In this document: positions 7,574 to 17,369 of the stretch, piece after piece
Numbering within the stretch: the first letter of the stretch is position 1
How the letters are laid out: every line of letters begins with the position of its first letter
Source of the DNA: Candidatus Competibacteraceae bacterium
Lineage (GTDB): Bacteria; Pseudomonadota; Gammaproteobacteria; Competibacterales; Competibacteraceae
Direction of reading: 5' to 3'
DNA: 41,951 bases
Assembly: GCA_007695245.1 (NCBI GenBank)
Contig: REEE01000187.1
Coordinates: 1 to 41,951, forward strand
The notes under the pieces: model-generated
The model's database searches: none
Seen by the model: only the letters and a program-made list of their open reading frames with translations
Told to the model about the DNA's origin: nothing
Translations under genes and position numbers: made by a program

Positions 7574-7845
7574 CCGGCCAAATTTTGCTGGTCGGGGTGT
7601 TGGCGGGTGCCGTGTTGAGCTCCGGGCTGGGTGTGGTACACATCCAGCACACCAACCGGCAATTGTTCATCGAACTCCAGAAGTTGCAAAAAGAGCGGGA
7701 TCATCTGGAAATCGAATGGGAGTTGTTGCGCTTGGAGCAGAGTACGTTGGTCACGGACGCCGCGGTCGAGAACGTGGCGCGAACGCGGCTCAATATGCTG
7801 ATCCCCAACCCCAATGAAGTTTTCTACATCACGCCGGACGACTGA
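7570..7845 (+). CDS. ftsL: Cell division protein FtsL
   Basis: FtsL is a bitopic inner-membrane protein that forms the FtsQLB complex and activates FtsWI septal wall synthesis. The 91-aa product has a single membrane segment at about residues 4-25 (QILLVGVLAGAVLSSGLGVV). A leucine-zipper-like coiled coil follows (LFIELQKLQKERDHLEIEWE, about 36-55), as expected for FtsB pairing. The start is GTG within the rsmH stop (GTGA overlap), and its stop overlaps the ftsI ATG by 1 base. Identity rests on size, topology and gene order because the sequence is poorly conserved. Confidence 0.93.
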   Translation: MTGQILLVGVLAGAVLSSGLGVVHIQHTNRQLFIELQKLQKERDHLEIEWELLRLEQSTLVTDAAVENVARTRLNMLIPNPNEVFYITPDD

Positions 7846-9620
7846 TGAACAGAACCCGCAGGAGCTTGAGCCGCCCGAGAGAGACCGCCGCGCGCCGCGC
7901 GTGGGCGTTCGCGCGGGCGATGACCCGACGGGGGTTGGTCTTGGGCTTGCTGTTGGCGGCGACCATGGGCATGGTCGCGCGCGCGACCTATTTACAACTG
8001 GTGGATCGGGAGCGCTTGCAGCGCGAAGGCGCGGGTCGCTATCTGCGCGTCGTGGAAGTCCCGACGCATCGAGGCATGATCCTGGACCGCCACGGCGAGC
8101 CGCTCGCGGTCAGTTCGCCGGTGGATTCGATCTGGGCGCATCCCGGAGAATTGGGGGCGAACCGGGACCAATGGCCCGCGCTGGCGGCGGCGCTGAAGAC
8201 GACGGTCGCGGATCTGGAGCGCCGGCTGGCGGGCCGCGAGACCCGCCAGTTCGTCTATTTACGCCGACATATGGTGCCGGACGCCGCCCAGCGAGTTCTG
8301 CAACTGGAAATCCCTGGCGTGTACGCCCAGCGGGAATATCGCCGCTATTACCCGGATGCTGAGGTGACTTCGCATTTGCTGGGATTTACCAACATCGACG
8401 ATATCGGCCAGGACGGCCTGGAAAAGGCGTTTGATCAGGAATTGCGCGGCATCCCCGGCCGCAAGCGGGTGATCCAGGATCGGCTGGGCCGGGTGGTGCA
8501 GGACGTGGAGAGCCTGCGCGCGCCGCAACCGGGGCGGACGCTGACGCTGAGCATCGACCGGCGCTTGCAGTATCTGGCCTACCGCGCGCTGAAGACCGCG
8601 GTCGAGGAGCACCGAGCCAGCGCTGGATCGGCGGTGATCGCGGACGTGCGGACCGGCGAGATTCTGGCCATGGTCAACCAGCCGGCGGGCAATCCCAACA
8701 ATCGCGCGGAGTTGCGCGGCGAATTGCTGCGCAACCGGGCGATTTCGGACATGTACGAGCCCGGCTCGACGCTGAAACCTTTCCCGGTAGTCCTGGCCCT
8801 GGAAACCGGCCGCTGGGCGCCCGGCACGATGGTGAACACCGCCCCTGGCTGGCTCAAGGTGGGCCGCCATACGGTCCGCGACGTGCATAACTATAAATCG
8901 ATCGATGTGACCCGCGTGATCAGCAAATCCAGCAATGTCGGCACCACCAAGATCGCGCTGTCGATGCCGGCGGAACGCTTGTGGAAGCTGTACCGGGACC
9001 TCGGCTTCGGTGCCTCGAGCGGGTTGGGACTGATCGGCGAGCAGCCGGGGATTCTCCGTCACCACACCAGGTGGGGGGGGGAAATCGGCCACGCCAACCA
9101 CTCGTTCGGTTACGGGCTGTCGGTCAACATGGTGCAGTTGACCCAGGCATGGTCGGTACTGGCGGCGGATGGCGTCCGGCGACCGCTGACCCTGCTGAAA
9201 CGGTCCGAACCGCTCGATCCGGCCGAGGAGCAACGGGTGCTGTCGGCTCGGGCGACGCGGCAGATGCGCGCCATGCTCGAAAAGGCGGTCACCCAGGAGG
9301 GCACGGGTATCCGGGCGACCGTGCCCGGTTACCGGGTGGCGGGCAAGACCGGCACGGTGCGCAAGATCGTGGACGGTCGCTACACGCGCAACCGCTATTT
9401 TGCGCTGTTCGCCGGCATGGTGCCGGCCAGCGATCCACGGTTGGTGATGGTGGTCATCATCGACGAACCGAAAGGGAGATCCTATTACGGCGGCACGGTG
9501 GCGGCGCCGGTGTTCGGCGCGGCCATGGGCGGAGCCGTGCGGATTTTGAATATTACGCCGGACGACATGCCCAGCATGAAAATCGCCGGCGCGGCGACCC
9601 CGGCGAAGACCAAACCATGA
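7845..9620 (+). CDS. ftsI: Peptidoglycan D,D-transpeptidase FtsI (PBP3)
   Basis: FtsI is the class B penicillin-binding protein that cross-links septal peptidoglycan with FtsW. The 591-aa product has a short basic cytoplasmic head, a membrane anchor near 29-48, a dimerisation domain, and the transpeptidase domain. The three active-site motifs are intact: STLK at 308-311 with nucleophile Ser308, SSN at 362-364, and KTGT at 501-504. A run of eight G residues occurs near 9072-9079 without breaking the frame. It overlaps ftsL by 1 base and murE by 4 bases. Confidence 0.97.
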   Translation: MNRTRRSLSRPRETAARRAWAFARAMTRRGLVLGLLLAATMGMVARATYLQLVDRERLQREGAGRYLRVVEVPTHRGMILDRHGEPLAVSSPVDSIWAHPGELGANRDQWPALAAALKTTVADLERRLAGRETRQFVYLRRHMVPDAAQRVLQLEIPGVYAQREYRRYYPDAEVTSHLLGFTNIDDIGQDGLEKAFDQELRGIPGRKRVIQDRLGRVVQDVESLRAPQPGRTLTLSIDRRLQYLAYRALKTAVEEHRASAGSAVIADVRTGEILAMVNQPAGNPNNRAELRGELLRNRAISDMYEPGSTLKPFPVVLALETGRWAPGTMVNTAPGWLKVGRHTVRDVHNYKSIDVTRVISKSSNVGTTKIALSMPAERLWKLYRDLGFGASSGLGLIGEQPGILRHHTRWGGEIGHANHSFGYGLSVNMVQLTQAWSVLAADGVRRPLTLLKRSEPLDPAEEQRVLSARATRQMRAMLEKAVTQEGTGIRATVPGYRVAGKTGTVRKIVDGRYTRNRYFALFAGMVPASDPRLVMVVIIDEPKGRSYYGGTVAAPVFGAAMGGAVRILNITPDDMPSMKIAGAATPAKTKP

Positions 9621-11137
9621 AAGCATCGCCGCCGACCCTGCGCGATCTGCTCGCCGGGGTGGCCGCCGTGCCGGCGGCGCTGGCGAGCCGACCGGTTTCC
9701 GGCTTGGCGCTCGACAGCCGCGCGGTTCGGCCCGGCGCGGTGTTTTTCGCGCTGCGCGGCACGCGCCATCATGGGTTGGAGTTTCTCGACGCGGTGCGGA
9801 CGGCGGGCGCGCTGGCGGTAGTCTGGGAACCGCCCTATGCCGGGCCGTTGCCGACCGAACCGGCGCTCCCGTTGTTGGCCGTGCCGGAACTGCGCCGGCA
9901 ACTGGGTTGGATCGCCAGCCGGTTTTACGGCGATCCCTCCCGACGGTTGCAGGTGGTGGGTATCACCGGGACCGATGGCAAGACGTCCTGCGCGCATTTC
10001 ATCGCGCAAGCGTTGAGCGACGCGGATTCCGGACCGTGCGGCATTCTCGGCACGCTGGGCATGGGCGAATACGGCCGGACCGAACCGTCGCCGCACACCA
10101 CGCCGGACCCGCTGGTCGTGCAAGGCTGGCTGGCTCGGCTGGTCGCTGGCGGGCGGCGTCATGCGGTGATGGAAGTGTCGTCGCATGCGCTGGACCAGGG
10201 GCGGGTACACGGGATCGAATTCGCGGCGGCGGTGTTGACCAACCTGACCCGCGATCATCTGGATTATCACGGCACGGTGGCAGCCTACGGAGCGGCCAAG
10301 CGCCGCTTGTTTTTCGAGCATCGTCCCGAATGGGCGACGCTGAATCTGGACGACCCCTTTGGCCGGGAACTCGCCGCCGACCTGCGCGGCCGGACTCAGG
10401 TTCTCGGTTACGGTCTCGGCGCACGACCCGAGCGAACGGATGCATTCGTTTGGGGCGAACCTCTGGAGTTGTCGCCCGCCGGTCTCCGCCTGCAAGTCCG
10501 CTCGTCCTGGGGCGATGGCGAACTGGCGGTGGGACTGTTGGGACGGTTCAACGCCAGCAACATCCTGGCGACCCTGGCGACCTTGCTGGCGCTGGATCTG
10601 CCCTTCGCTGAAGCCATGACACGAGTGGCCCGGACCGCAACCGTGCCGGGGCGGATGGAGCGGTTGGGCGGCGGCTTCGGCCAGCCGTTGGTAGTGGTGG
10701 ATTACGCCCACACCCCGCACGCCCTGGAGCAGGCGCTGCGCGCCCTGCGGGAGCACGGCGGCCGTCGGCTGTGGTGCGTGTTCGGCTGCGGTGGGGACCG
10801 CGATCCCGGCAAGCGGCCGCTGATGGGCGCGGTGGCCGAACGACTGGCGGATCGGGTGATCGTGACCGACGACAATCCACGTACCGAAGACCCTGGGGAA
10901 ATCGTCGCCGCTATTCTGGCCGGGATGCGCCGCCCGAACGCGGCAACGGTGATCCACGACCGGCGGACCGCCATCTTTCAAGCACTGGCTGAAGCTTCCG
11001 CCGACGATCTCGTACTGATCGCCGGCAAAGGCCATGAAGGGGAACAGATCATGGGTATGGAGCGGCGGCCGTTCAGCGACCGGGCGGTCGTGTGCGAGGG
11101 CTTCGCGCGCGCCCAACAGCAGGGCGAGGCCGCGTGA
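9617..11137 (+). CDS. murE: UDP-MurNAc-tripeptide synthetase MurE (meso-DAP adding)
   Basis: MurE adds meso-diaminopimelate to UDP-MurNAc-L-Ala-D-Glu in the cytoplasm. The 506-aa product has the P-loop GITGTDGKTS at 115-124, the MEVSSHALDQGR motif, and DNPR at 419-422, which is the meso-DAP specificity motif rather than a lysine-type one. This sets the diderm peptidoglycan chemistry of the host. The reading frame is open upstream inside ftsI, but the ATG at 9617 overlaps the ftsI stop (ATGA) and matches the family N-terminus (LRDLLAG). The murF ATG follows the murE stop with no gap. Confidence 0.97.
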   Translation: MKASPPTLRDLLAGVAAVPAALASRPVSGLALDSRAVRPGAVFFALRGTRHHGLEFLDAVRTAGALAVVWEPPYAGPLPTEPALPLLAVPELRRQLGWIASRFYGDPSRRLQVVGITGTDGKTSCAHFIAQALSDADSGPCGILGTLGMGEYGRTEPSPHTTPDPLVVQGWLARLVAGGRRHAVMEVSSHALDQGRVHGIEFAAAVLTNLTRDHLDYHGTVAAYGAAKRRLFFEHRPEWATLNLDDPFGRELAADLRGRTQVLGYGLGARPERTDAFVWGEPLELSPAGLRLQVRSSWGDGELAVGLLGRFNASNILATLATLLALDLPFAEAMTRVARTATVPGRMERLGGGFGQPLVVVDYAHTPHALEQALRALREHGGRRLWCVFGCGGDRDPGKRPLMGAVAERLADRVIVTDDNPRTEDPGEIVAAILAGMRRPNAATVIHDRRTAIFQALAEASADDLVLIAGKGHEGEQIMGMERRPFSDRAVVCEGFARAQQQGEAA

Positions 11138-12526
11138 ATGGGTGACGCCTTCTCACCCTTGCGTCTGCGGGAGGCCGCCGGTTTGCTCGACGGCGCGGCC
11201 AGCGGCGCCGATGTCGCTTTTACCGCCGTCGCCACCGACAGCCGGCATTTACCGGTGGGCGCGCTGTTCGTGGCGCTGACCGGACCGAATTTCGACGGCC
11301 ACGACTTCGTGGCCGCCGCCCGCGAACGGGGGGCTTGCGCCGCTCTGGTCGAGCGGTCGGTCGCCGATCCGCTGCCGCAGTTGCGGGTCGCCGATACCCG
11401 CCTGGCGCTGGGACGCCTGGCGGCGGCGTGGCGGTCGCGCTTCACCGGACCGCTGATCGCGCTGACCGGCAGCAACGGTAAGACCACCCTCAAGGAGATG
11501 ATTGCCGCCATTCTGCGGTTGCGGGGATCGACGCTGGCGACCGAGGGCAATCTGAACAACGACCTTGGGGTACCCCTAACCTTGTTGCGTCTGACCGGCG
11601 AACACGCCTGCGCCGTGATCGAGATGGGCGCCAACCATCACGGCGAGATCGCCTATTTAACCGATCTGGCGCGGCCGGATGTGGCGGTGGTCAACAATGC
11701 CGGTCCCTGCCATTTGGAGGGATTCGGCAACGTGGCCGGCGTGGCGCGCGGCAAGGGGGAAATCTTCCAGGGCCTTGGACCGGAGGGCGTGGCGATCATC
11801 AACCGCGATGATGTTTACGCCGACTACTGGGCCGGATTGAACGCAGGACGGCGGATGGTGGATTTCGGTCTGGATCGGCCCGCGCGGGTCAGCGGCCAAG
11901 TGCTCGATCCGACGAACAACCGTTTTCGACTCGTTGCGGCCGAAGGCGAGATCGAGATCGCTTTGCCGTTGCCGGGCCGGCACAACGTCCGCAACGCCCT
12001 GGCGGCGGCGGCGGCGGCGCTGGCGGTGGGCGCGACGCTGGCCGAGATTCGCACGGGGCTGGAAAGCTTGCACGGCGTCGGCGGGCGGATGCAACGCCTG
12101 CCCGGCCGGCACGGCGGCGCGGTGATTCACGATGCTTACAACGCCAATCCCGCTTCGCTGGCCGCCGCCCTGGCGACGGTCGGTGCCGAGCCGGGCCGCA
12201 AATGGCTGGTGCTGGGCGACATGTTCGAACTGGGGCCGACGGCGGACGCCCTGCACGCCCAGTCCGGACGGGAGGCGCGGGCGGCGGGGTTCGAGCGACT
12301 GTACGCCGTGGGCGAGCACAGCCGGGCGGCGGCGCTGGCCTTCGCGGACGGCGGCGGTCACTACGAAAACCCCGCGGCGTTGATCGCGGAATTGACTCGC
12401 GACCTCCAGAGCGGCGAGCCGGTCACCGTGCTCGTTAAAGGCTCGCGCGGGATGCGGATGGAACAGGTGGCGGCAGCCTTGGCGGATGCCAGGGAAGGAT
12501 TCGCGAACCTGGAAGGACACAATTGA
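11138..12526 (+). CDS. murF: UDP-MurNAc-pentapeptide synthetase MurF
   Basis: MurF attaches D-Ala-D-Ala to UDP-MurNAc-tripeptide, the last cytoplasmic ligation. The 462-aa product has the P-loop [10 protein letters not shown] at 110-119, [25 protein letters not shown], and [11 protein letters not shown], all typical of MurF. Its length fits the family. The ATG directly follows the murE TGA, and its own TGA shares one base with the mraY ATG, so translation is likely coupled across all three genes. Confidence 0.97.
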   Translation: MGDAFSPLRLREAAGLLDGAASGADVAFTAVATDSRHLPVGALFVALTGPNFDGHDFVAAARERGACAALVERSVADPLPQLRVADTRLALGRLAAAWRSRFTGPLIALTGSNGKTTLKEMIAAILRLRGSTLATEGNLNNDLGVPLTLLRLTGEHACAVIEMGANHHGEIAYLTDLARPDVAVVNNAGPCHLEGFGNVAGVARGKGEIFQGLGPEGVAIINRDDVYADYWAGLNAGRRMVDFGLDRPARVSGQVLDPTNNRFRLVAAEGEIEIALPLPGRHNVRNALAAAAAALAVGATLAEIRTGLESLHGVGGRMQRLPGRHGGAVIHDAYNANPASLAAALATVGAEPGRKWLVLGDMFELGPTADALHAQSGREARAAGFERLYAVGEHSRAAALAFADGGGHYENPAALIAELTRDLQSGEPVTVLVKGSRGMRMEQVAAALADAREGFANLEGHN

Positions 12527-13611
12527 TGCTGGTGTTGCTGGCCGAATGGCTGACCGAAAATTTCTATCGGGGTTTCAACGTCTTTCAGTATCTGACGTTG
12601 CGGGGCATCCTGGGGGTGCTCACGGCGTTGTTCATCGCGCTGCTCGTCGGACCGTTCATGATCCGACGCTTGAGCCGCTACCAGATCGGCCAGCAGATCC
12701 GCGAGGATGGCCCCCAGAGCCATCTCTCCAAGGCGGGCACTCCCACCATGGGTGGGGCGTTGATTTTGGTCGCCATCACCGTCGCGACCCTGTTATGGGC
12801 GGACCCGCGCAACCGCTACGTCTGGATCGTGCTGGGCGTGACGCTGGCGTTTGGGGCCATCGGTTGGGTGGATGATTACCGGAAGCTGATTTTACGCAAT
12901 TCCAAGGGGTTGTCGGCGCGCTCCAAGTATTTCTGGCAGTCCTGCGCCGGGCTGGCGGCGGCGCTGCTCCTGTATTACACCGCGCAGACTCCGGTGGAAA
13001 CCCAGTTGCTCGTGCCGTTCTTCAAGAACGTGGCGCTGGAACTCGGCTGGCTGTTCGTACCGTTGACGTACCTGGTCATCGTCGGCTCCAGCAACGCCGT
13101 CAATCTCACCGATGGCCTGGATGGGCTGGCGATCGTGCCGACGGTCATGGTCGCCGGGGCGCTGGCGGTGTTCTGCTACGTTTCCGGCAACTGGATTTTC
13201 GCCGAGTATCTCGGCATCCCTTTCGTGCCGGGCGTGGGCGAGGTACTGGTATTTTGCGGGGCGCTGGTCGGGGCCGGGCTGGGCTTTCTCTGGTTCAACG
13301 CCTACCCGGCCCAGGTGTTCATGGGCGATGTCGGCGCGCTGGCGCTGGGCGCGGCGCTGGGGGTCATCGCGGTGACCGTGCGGCAGGAGCTGGTGCTGGT
13401 GGTGATGGGGGGGATCTTCGTGCTGGAGACCATATCGGTGATCCTGCAAGTCGCCTCGTTCAAGCTTACCGGCCGACGCATCTTCCGCATGGCACCGTTG
13501 CATCACCATTTCGAATTGAAGGGCTGGCCGGAACCCCGGGTGATCGTCCGCTTCTGGATCATCACCATCGTGCTGGTGCTGGCGGGCCTGGCGACCTTGA
13601 AACTGCGGTAG
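12526..13611 (+). CDS. mraY: Phospho-MurNAc-pentapeptide transferase MraY
   Basis: MraY transfers phospho-MurNAc-pentapeptide to undecaprenyl phosphate, making lipid I in the inner membrane. The 361-aa product has about ten membrane segments and the conserved loops: [10 protein letters not shown] at 71-80, the catalytic aspartates in WVDDYRK at 114-120, [10 protein letters not shown] at 193-202, and [10 protein letters not shown] near the C-terminus. I use the ATG at 12526, which overlaps the murF stop by one base. A TTG one codon earlier is also in frame. Confidence 0.97.
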   Translation: MLVLLAEWLTENFYRGFNVFQYLTLRGILGVLTALFIALLVGPFMIRRLSRYQIGQQIREDGPQSHLSKAGTPTMGGALILVAITVATLLWADPRNRYVWIVLGVTLAFGAIGWVDDYRKLILRNSKGLSARSKYFWQSCAGLAAALLLYYTAQTPVETQLLVPFFKNVALELGWLFVPLTYLVIVGSSNAVNLTDGLDGLAIVPTVMVAGALAVFCYVSGNWIFAEYLGIPFVPGVGEVLVFCGALVGAGLGFLWFNAYPAQVFMGDVGALALGAALGVIAVTVRQELVLVVMGGIFVLETISVILQVASFKLTGRRIFRMAPLHHHFELKGWPEPRVIVRFWIITIVLVLAGLATLKLR

Positions 13612-13623
13612 GGGAGGGCGCGG

Positions 13624-15024
13624 ATGCTGCGATTGGATGGAACCACGCTGGTGGTCGGTCTCGGGGCCAGCGGCCTGGCGACGGTGCGGGCGCTGAAGGC
13701 GCTCGGCGCGCCCGTGGCCGCGACCGACAGCCGCGCCGATCCACCGGGACTGGCGGCAAAGCCCTCACCCCCAACCCCTCTCCCACGGGGAGAGGGGAGT
13801 TTTTGTACGGTCTCTGAATTCCCCGACGTGCCCTGCCATCTGGGCGGTTTCGATCCGGCGCGGTTCGCCGACGCGGCGCGCTTGCTGGTCAGTCCGGGGG
13901 TCGCGGTGAAAACCCCGGCGATCGCCGGGGCGGCGGCACGGGGCATTCCGGTTTGGGGCGATATCGAACTGCTGGCCCGACTGACCCAGGTGCCGGTGGC
14001 GGCCATCACCGGCACCAACGGCAAGAGCACGGTCACGACTCTGCTGGGGTTGATGGCCGAGCGAGCCGGGGTGCGCGCGGCGGTCGGCGGCAATCTCGGC
14101 CCGCCGGCGCTGGATCTGTGGTTGCGCGATGAATGGGAAGCCGACCGGGTGCCCGATCTGTATGTTTTGGAGCTGTCGAGCTTCCAGTTGGAAACCACCC
14201 ACAGCCTGAACGCCCGGGTGGCGACGGTGTTGAACCTCAGTCCCGATCACCTGGATCGCTACGACGATCTTGATGAGTACATCGCCGCCAAGCGGCGGAT
14301 CTTCCGGGGCGATGGCACACTGGTGGTCAACGCCGACGATCCAGCGGTCATGGCGATGGTCGAGCCGGGGCGGGACGTGCTGCGCTTCACTTTGAACGAG
14401 CCGGGTGAGGGCGAGTTCGGCCTGTGGCGGGACGGCGGCGCAACCTGGCTGGCGCGGGGCCAGGAGCGCTGGATCGCCGCCGGGGAATTGCGGATCAGCG
14501 GCGACCACAACCTCGCCAACGCCCTGGCGGCGCTGGCCATGGGCCAGGCGCTGGGGTTGCGACGCGATGGAATGCTGGCGGCGCTGCGCGATTTTATCGG
14601 CCTGGCGCACCGGACCACGCTGGTGCTGGAGCGCGCCGGGGTGCGCTGGTTCGACGATTCCAAAGGGACCAACGTCGGCGCGACGGTGGCGGCGGTGCGT
14701 GGCCTGCCGGGATCCGTAGTGCTGATCGCCGGCGGCGACGGCAAGGGCCAGGATTTTGCTCCGCTGCGTCCGGCGCTGGCCGATAAGGCGCGGGCGGTGG
14801 TGTTGATCGGCCGCGACGCGCCCTCGATCGCCGCCGCGCTGGGCGACAGGGTGCCGCTCCAATTCGCGACGAGTCTGGAAGAAGCGGTGGCGGCGGCGGC
14901 GCGGCTGGCCCGACCGGGGGATAGCGTGTTGCTGTCGCCGGCCTGCGCCAGTTTCGACATGTTCCGCAATTATGAAGAGCGCGGCGCACGATTCGCGACC
15001 GCGGTGAGGAGCTTGCCATGCTGA
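13624..15024 (+). CDS. murD: UDP-MurNAc-L-alanine:D-glutamate ligase MurD, with insertion
   Basis: MurD adds D-glutamate to UDP-MurNAc-L-Ala. The 466-aa product shows VGLGASGLATVRAL at the N-terminus, the P-loop ITGTNGKSTV near 129-138, ELSSFQLETT, LNLSPDHLDRY, and the C-terminal FDDSKGTNVGAT. Between PPGL and SPG the protein has 46 residues, against 27 in E. coli MurD. The extra part is P47-E65, containing PSPPTPLPRGEGS, encoded by a palindromic insert at 13762-13818. The frame and downstream motifs are intact, so the enzyme is probably active with a surface loop added in the N-terminal domain. A GGGGAGGG site precedes the ATG. The stop overlaps ftsW by 7 bases. Confidence 0.95.
   Translation: MLRLDGTTLVVGLGASGLATVRALKALGAPVAATDSRADPPGLAAKPSPPTPLPRGEGSFCTVSEFPDVPCHLGGFDPARFADAARLLVSPGVAVKTPAIAGAAARGIPVWGDIELLARLTQVPVAAITGTNGKSTVTTLLGLMAERAGVRAAVGGNLGPPALDLWLRDEWEADRVPDLYVLELSSFQLETTHSLNARVATVLNLSPDHLDRYDDLDEYIAAKRRIFRGDGTLVVNADDPAVMAMVEPGRDVLRFTLNEPGEGEFGLWRDGGATWLARGQERWIAAGELRISGDHNLANALAALAMGQALGLRRDGMLAALRDFIGLAHRTTLVLERAGVRWFDDSKGTNVGATVAAVRGLPGSVVLIAGGDGKGQDFAPLRPALADKARAVVLIGRDAPSIAAALGDRVPLQFATSLEEAVAAAARLARPGDSVLLSPACASFDMFRNYEERGARFATAVRSLPC
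13762..13818 (+). repeat. Palindromic repeat inserted in frame in murD
   Basis: The 57-bp segment contains a perfect 10-bp stem, CCCCTCTCCC (13775-13784) and GGGAGAGGGG (13788-13797), with a 3-base loop ACG, followed by AGTTTTTG. It is preceded by the C-rich stretch CCCTCACCCCCAA. This is the pattern of a widely dispersed bacterial intergenic palindrome, here inside a coding region. A related hairpin lies at 35040-35067. By shape it also qualifies as an intrinsic terminator on the coding strand. Confidence 0.82.
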
Positions 15025-16232
15025 ATCCAGCCGTTACGGCGCCCCCCGCCGCCCCTCGCGACAAAGCCAAATTGCCGCGCGCCGGCGAGGGTCGAACCGC
15101 GCTGCCGTTCCCCGATCCCTGGGTGCTGATTCCAGCCGGACTTCTGCTGTTGCTGGGGTTGCTGATGGTGGCGTCGGCGTCGATGCCGATCGCCGACGCC
15201 CGCACGGGCCAGCCGTTCTACTTTCTGATCCGGCAAAGTGTCTTTGCCCTGGTCGGTCTGCTGGCGGCCGGGCTGGTGTTCCAGGTTCCCATGAGTCGCT
15301 GGCGGCGTTCGGGACCGCTGTTGCTGCTGGCGGCGTTCGCGCTGCTGGTGCTGGTGCTGGTGCCGGGCATCGGCAAGGAAGTCAACGGCAGCATGCGCTG
15401 GATCGTCGTCGGTCCGATCAACATTCAGGCGTCGGAACTGGCCAAGCTGTTCACGTTGATCTACGTCGCGGGTTATCTCAAACGGCACTGCGAGGAATTG
15501 CGAACCGCGGACTTTCGCACCTCGGCGCTGGCCTTGCTCCGGCCCATGGCGGTGTTGGGGGTGCTGGCGGTGCTGCTGTTGCTGGAGCCGGATTTCGGCA
15601 GCGTGGTGGTGCTGATGGCGACCGCGCTGGGCATGGTGTTTCTGGCCGGGGTCAACCTCCGCCAGTTTGGGGTTTTACAAGTAGGCACGCTCCTGATCAT
15701 GGCGGCGCTGATTTACTCCTCGCCCTATCGCCGCGAACGGATGCTCGGTTTTCTGGACCCGTGGGCGGACGCGCAGGCCAGCGGCTACCAGTTGACTCAG
15801 GCGCTGATCGCCATCGGTCGCGGCGAATGGTTCGGGGTCGGGCTGGGTGCCAGCGTGCAAAAGCTGTTTTACCTGCCTGAATCCTATACCGACTTTTTGT
15901 TTGCGGTGCTGGCCGAGGAACTGGGGTTGGCCGGCATTCTCAGCGTCATCGTCTTATTCGTGATTCTGGTGTGGCGGACGTTCGAGATCGGGCGCCGCGC
16001 CGAGCGGCTGGGTAAGGAATTCTCGGCTTATCTGGCCTATGGCATCGGCCTGTGGTTCGGTCTCCAGGCGCTGTTCAACATCGGGGTCAACATGGGGGTG
16101 TTGCCGACCAAGGGCCTGACCTTGCCGTTGATGAGCTACGGCGGCAGCAGCCTGGTGGTGATGTGCATGGCGCTGGCGCTGCTGCTGCGGATCGACGTGG
16201 AAACCCGCGTCGGGGCGGGACACGAGGAATGA
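15018..16232 (+). CDS. ftsW: Septal peptidoglycan glycosyltransferase FtsW
   Basis: FtsW is the SEDS-family polymerase that builds septal glycan strands from lipid II with FtsI. The 404-aa product has a cytoplasmic head of about 30 residues and about ten membrane segments. SEDS features include LVPGIGKEVNGSMRWI, the LLEPDFGSVVVL motif, PESYTDFLFAVLAEELG, and PTKGLTLPLMSYGGSSL near the end. The length is typical. It overlaps murD by 7 bases and murG by 4 bases, which fixes the start by context. Confidence 0.96.
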   Translation: MLNPAVTAPPAAPRDKAKLPRAGEGRTALPFPDPWVLIPAGLLLLLGLLMVASASMPIADARTGQPFYFLIRQSVFALVGLLAAGLVFQVPMSRWRRSGPLLLLAAFALLVLVLVPGIGKEVNGSMRWIVVGPINIQASELAKLFTLIYVAGYLKRHCEELRTADFRTSALALLRPMAVLGVLAVLLLLEPDFGSVVVLMATALGMVFLAGVNLRQFGVLQVGTLLIMAALIYSSPYRRERMLGFLDPWADAQASGYQLTQALIAIGRGEWFGVGLGASVQKLFYLPESYTDFLFAVLAEELGLAGILSVIVLFVILVWRTFEIGRRAERLGKEFSAYLAYGIGLWFGLQALFNIGVNMGVLPTKGLTLPLMSYGGSSLVVMCMALALLLRIDVETRVGAGHEE

Positions 16233-17317
16233 GCGTGGCGCGCCCGGTGCTGGTGATGGCGGGCGGAACCGGCGGCCATGTGTTCCCGGCGCTGGCGGTG
16301 GCCGAGCGATTGCGCGCGCGCGGCGTACCCGTGGTGTGGATGGGCACCCGCAACGGCCTGGAGGCGACGCTGGTTCCTCAGGCGGGTATTCCCATGGAGT
16401 GGATTGAGGTGACCGGTCTGCGCGGCAAGGGGCTGGGCCAGAAGCTGCGGATGCCGTTCATGCTGGGGCGGGCGCTGTTCCAAGCCAGGGCGATCCTGCG
16501 CCGCCTGCGACCGCGGGGGGTGCTGGGCATGGGGGGATTCGCCAGCGGTCCCGGCGGGGCGATGGCCCGGTGGCTGCGGATTCCGCTGGTCGTTCACGAA
16601 CAGAACGCCATCGCCGGGCTAACCAATCGCGGGCTGTCCCGGTTGGCCGATCGGGTGCTGGAGGCGTTTCCGGGCACGTTCGCGCCCGCGCGCCGGGCGC
16701 AGACCGTTGGAAATCCGGTGCGCGCGGAGATCGCCGCCCTGCCGCCGCCGGCGGAACGATTCGCCGGTCGGATGGGGCGACCGCGACTGCTGGTACTGGG
16801 CGGCAGTCAGGGCGCGCGGGCGCTGAACCAGTGGGTTCCGCGGGCGCTGGCGCTGCTCGATCCAGACGAACGCCCGGACGTCTGGCACCAGGCCGGAGGA
16901 AAGTTGCACGAAGCGGCGGCGGAAGCGTATCGGGATGTGGGGGTGACCGGGCGCCTGACGCCGTTCATCGCGGACATGGCGGAGGCTTATGGCTGGGCTG
17001 ATCTGGTGCTGTGCCGGGCCGGGGCGTTGACGGTCGCTGAATTGGCGGCGGCGGGCGTGGGAGCGGTGCTGGTGCCGTTTCCGTTCGCGGTGGACGACCA
17101 TCAGACCGCCAACGCCCGGTTTCTGGAACGGGGCGATGCGGCGCTGGTGTTCCAGCAGGCTGATCTGACCCCCGAACGGCTGGCGGAGATTTTATGCGAG
17201 TTACTCGGCGACCGTGCCCGCCTGCTGGACATGGCCGAGGCGGCGAGACGCCTGGCGAAAATTGAAGCCGCCGACTGGGTGGCCACGGCGTGTCTGGAAG
17301 CGGCTAAAGAAGTTTAA
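16229..17317 (+). CDS. murG: Lipid II synthase MurG (GlcNAc transferase)
   Basis: MurG transfers GlcNAc from UDP-GlcNAc to lipid I on the inner face of the membrane, producing lipid II. The 362-aa product has the N-terminal glycine-rich loop AGGTGGHVFPALAVAE at about 10-25, GMGGFASGPGG, VHEQNAIAGLTNR, LLVLGGSQGARALN, and CRAGALTVAELAAAG with the UDP-GlcNAc-binding region. The frame extends upstream into ftsW, but the ATG at 16229 overlaps the ftsW stop (ATGA) and matches the family start. A 52-base gap follows before murC. Confidence 0.97.
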   Translation: MSVARPVLVMAGGTGGHVFPALAVAERLRARGVPVVWMGTRNGLEATLVPQAGIPMEWIEVTGLRGKGLGQKLRMPFMLGRALFQARAILRRLRPRGVLGMGGFASGPGGAMARWLRIPLVVHEQNAIAGLTNRGLSRLADRVLEAFPGTFAPARRAQTVGNPVRAEIAALPPPAERFAGRMGRPRLLVLGGSQGARALNQWVPRALALLDPDERPDVWHQAGGKLHEAAAEAYRDVGVTGRLTPFIADMAEAYGWADLVLCRAGALTVAELAAAGVGAVLVPFPFAVDDHQTANARFLERGDAALVFQQADLTPERLAEILCELLGDRARLLDMAEAARRLAKIEAADWVATACLEAAKEV

Positions 17318-17369
17318 AAATTAAACGCAGGGTGGATCGGCGTGTCCGCCCCAAAACGTAGGGGGAACT

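Noticed and set aside
8981-9616. Apparent long N-terminal extension of MurE into ftsI
   Set aside because: The extension is a shifted frame of ftsI. The ATG at 9617 overlaps the ftsI stop and matches the conserved start.
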